Origin: Sporocytophaga myxococcoides
Lineage (GTDB): Bacteria; Bacteroidota; Bacteroidia; Cytophagales; Cytophagaceae
Length of the DNA: 64,000 bases
Assembly: GCF_000775915.1 (NCBI RefSeq)
Contig: NZ_BBLT01000010.1
Location: 124,001-188,000 of the forward strand
Direction: 5' to 3'
Shown: positions 62,868 through 64,000 of the stretch, one piece after another
How the letters are laid out: every line of letters starts with the position of its first letter
How positions within the stretch are numbered: the first letter of the stretch is position 1
Translations under genes and position numbers: made by a program
The notes under the pieces: model-generated
The model's database searches: none
Told to the model about the DNA's origin: nothing
The model's input: only the letters and a program-made list of their open reading frames with translations

Positions 62868-64000
62868 ATGAGCAAGAAATTTTTACTTGGTTTAGTAATT
62901 TTTATTGCTGTCTGTATTCAAAATACAAACGCCCAGACAGTTTACTTTAATGGTCTTGGAAGAGCACTTGTTACTACTGATCAATTAAAGGGAAATGTAT
63001 TGACTATACCTGATGCAAGTCCTCTATATAATGGCTCTAGAACAGATACTGTAACTGGTAGAAGAGGTACTGGAGGATACACAATATTTGATCTTGGTGT
63101 TAATGCGCAACCTAATGAAAACTTAAGGGCAAGTGCAATCCTTAGAATTAGAAATAATTTTGGAGGTTTTTATGGAAACGGTAGCTCTGTATTTTTCAGA
63201 CAGCTTCGTATTGACGGTGTTATTGCAAAAATAGTAAAATATGAAATTGGAGATATAGATTTAGGACTAACTCCATATACACTTTATAATTTTGATGAAT
63301 CTTACCATGATTATGAGGCTGACGTATTTGCAATCAGAAGAAGCATTGTAAATTATGAAAACTTCAATTTTGGAAATAAATGGAGACTTCAGGGAGCTCA
63401 CGCGAATGCGAATTTCAGATTTACCCAAGGAATTGAAAAAATAGGTGTGAGAGTTTTTGCTGCAAGAGCTGGTAAAAAAGATATTTTGGATTTTGCTACT
63501 CCAGACAGAGTAAACTGGGGAGGAAGAGTTGATTTGGTTCAAAGCAAATTTTTCCAGGTTGGTGGAAATTACATTCAAATGCTTGATCTAACCGGAACAG
63601 CAGCAACTAATGTTTTTGAGTTTGATAATAAAGTAGCTACAGTTGATTTTAAACTTGGGTATGATAATGATCAAATCGGTGCCTTTTTATATGGTGAAGC
63701 AGGTTTTTCAAAATATTCGTTCTTCAGAGCTCAGGATGATTCAACTGTAAGTAAAAACGGAAACTTTTATGATATTGGAGTCTCTGGTGAGTATAAGCCG
63801 TTGAAGATAAAGCTATTTGCGTCTTATAGAAATGTTAGTGATAACTTCAACAGCCCTGGTGCACAAACCAGGAGAATTTATGATTATGGAACTCCAGAAC
63901 TATTTTCTACTGTAAAAGAAGGTGCTGCGATCAGACAACCTGGTTTGTTAGACAGAATTTCTGAAGAAAATATAAGAAACCTTAATATCATGCCTGTGTT
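62868..64000 (+). CDS. Outer-membrane protein, partial (cut by window end)
   Basis: I read this frame directly. It opens with an ATG at 62868 (in frame also at 62850), followed by a signal peptide (KKFLLGLVIFIAVCIQNTNA) and at least 350 residues without a stop. The mature part has barrel-like strands: FRQLRIDGVIAKIVKYEIGD, LFASYRNVSDNF and VGGNYIQML. It follows the TTG-started barrel gene by 49 bases on the same strand, so the two are probably one operon. The C-terminus lies beyond the window. Confidence 0.75.
   Translation, partial: MSKKFLLGLVIFIAVCIQNTNAQTVYFNGLGRALVTTDQLKGNVLTIPDASPLYNGSRTDTVTGRRGTGGYTIFDLGVNAQPNENLRASAILRIRNNFGGFYGNGSSVFFRQLRIDGVIAKIVKYEIGDIDLGLTPYTLYNFDESYHDYEADVFAIRRSIVNYENFNFGNKWRLQGAHANANFRFTQGIEKIGVRVFAARAGKKDILDFATPDRVNWGGRVDLVQSKFFQVGGNYIQMLDLTGTAATNVFEFDNKVATVDFKLGYDNDQIGAFLYGEAGFSKYSFFRAQDDSTVSKNGNFYDIGVSGEYKPLKIKLFASYRNVSDNFNSPGAQTRRIYDYGTPELFSTVKEGAAIRQPGLLDRISEENIRNLNIMPV

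Overview
The window looks like chromosomal DNA of a member of the Bacteroidota, most likely a Cytophaga/Sporocytophaga-like Cytophagales. The evidence is the AT-rich coding style, the absence of obvious Shine-Dalgarno sequences, promoters of the TTTG-N19-TAnnTTTG type (best seen before fabI and mraZ), the Bacteroidota forms of RpoZ, OstA-like and DUF4835 proteins, a SulP-carbonic anhydrase fusion, and many outer-membrane barrels and lipoproteins. The genus is an inference. I saw no rRNA, tRNA, CRISPR array or intact mobile element.

Layout. 1-1552 is the N-terminal part of an NhaC-type antiporter (minus strand), cut by the window edge. 1.6-4.7 kb holds a methyltransferase, malate dehydrogenase and tilS. 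4.7-11.7 kb is a plus-strand housekeeping run: OstA-like protein, bamD, rpoZ, coaBC, a DUF4835 protein, a 75-aa protein with an Sm-like pattern, and recN; fabI follows with its own promoter. 12.7-15.4 kb is an accessory lipoprotein island: two tandem DNRLRE-like lipoproteins and a CBM9-like lipoprotein, with a repeated upstream element. 15.5-18.8 kb encodes both methylmalonyl-CoA mutase subunits. dnaA is at 19-20.5 kb, followed by a TPR/membrane protein. 22-25.3 kb is a minus-strand trio: glutamine synthetase-like ligase, APH-fold kinase and HAD-IIA hydrolase. 25.5-29.4 kb holds a DUF2750 protein, an alpha/beta hydrolase and three tandem paralogous secreted proteins of unknown family.

29.8-45.6 kb is a complete division and cell wall (dcw) cluster: mraZ, rsmH, ftsL, ftsI, murE, a four-helix-bundle gene, mraY, murD, ftsW, murG, murC, ftsQ, ftsA, ftsZ. 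It makes the peptidoglycan precursor and builds the divisome, and ends at a strong terminator. Its promoter carries three 10-bp-spaced GTGGT repeats overlapping the -33 element, which fits MraZ autoregulation.

45.8-64 kb is more varied: SulP-carbonic anhydrase fusion, FMN reductase, a 0.9-kb stretch without a convincing gene, a porin, a two-component system with a PepSY-like protein, a HAD-like protein that has lost its catalytic residues, a glycosyltransferase, an SGNH hydrolase, glnK-amt for ammonium uptake, and three large outer-membrane proteins, the last cut by the window end.

The most unusual items are the HAD pseudoenzyme (53526-53858), the four-helix-bundle gene embedded between murE and mraY, the MraZ-type operator with a second array facing the other way, the ligase/kinase/HAD trio, and the three-gene family of unknown secreted proteins.
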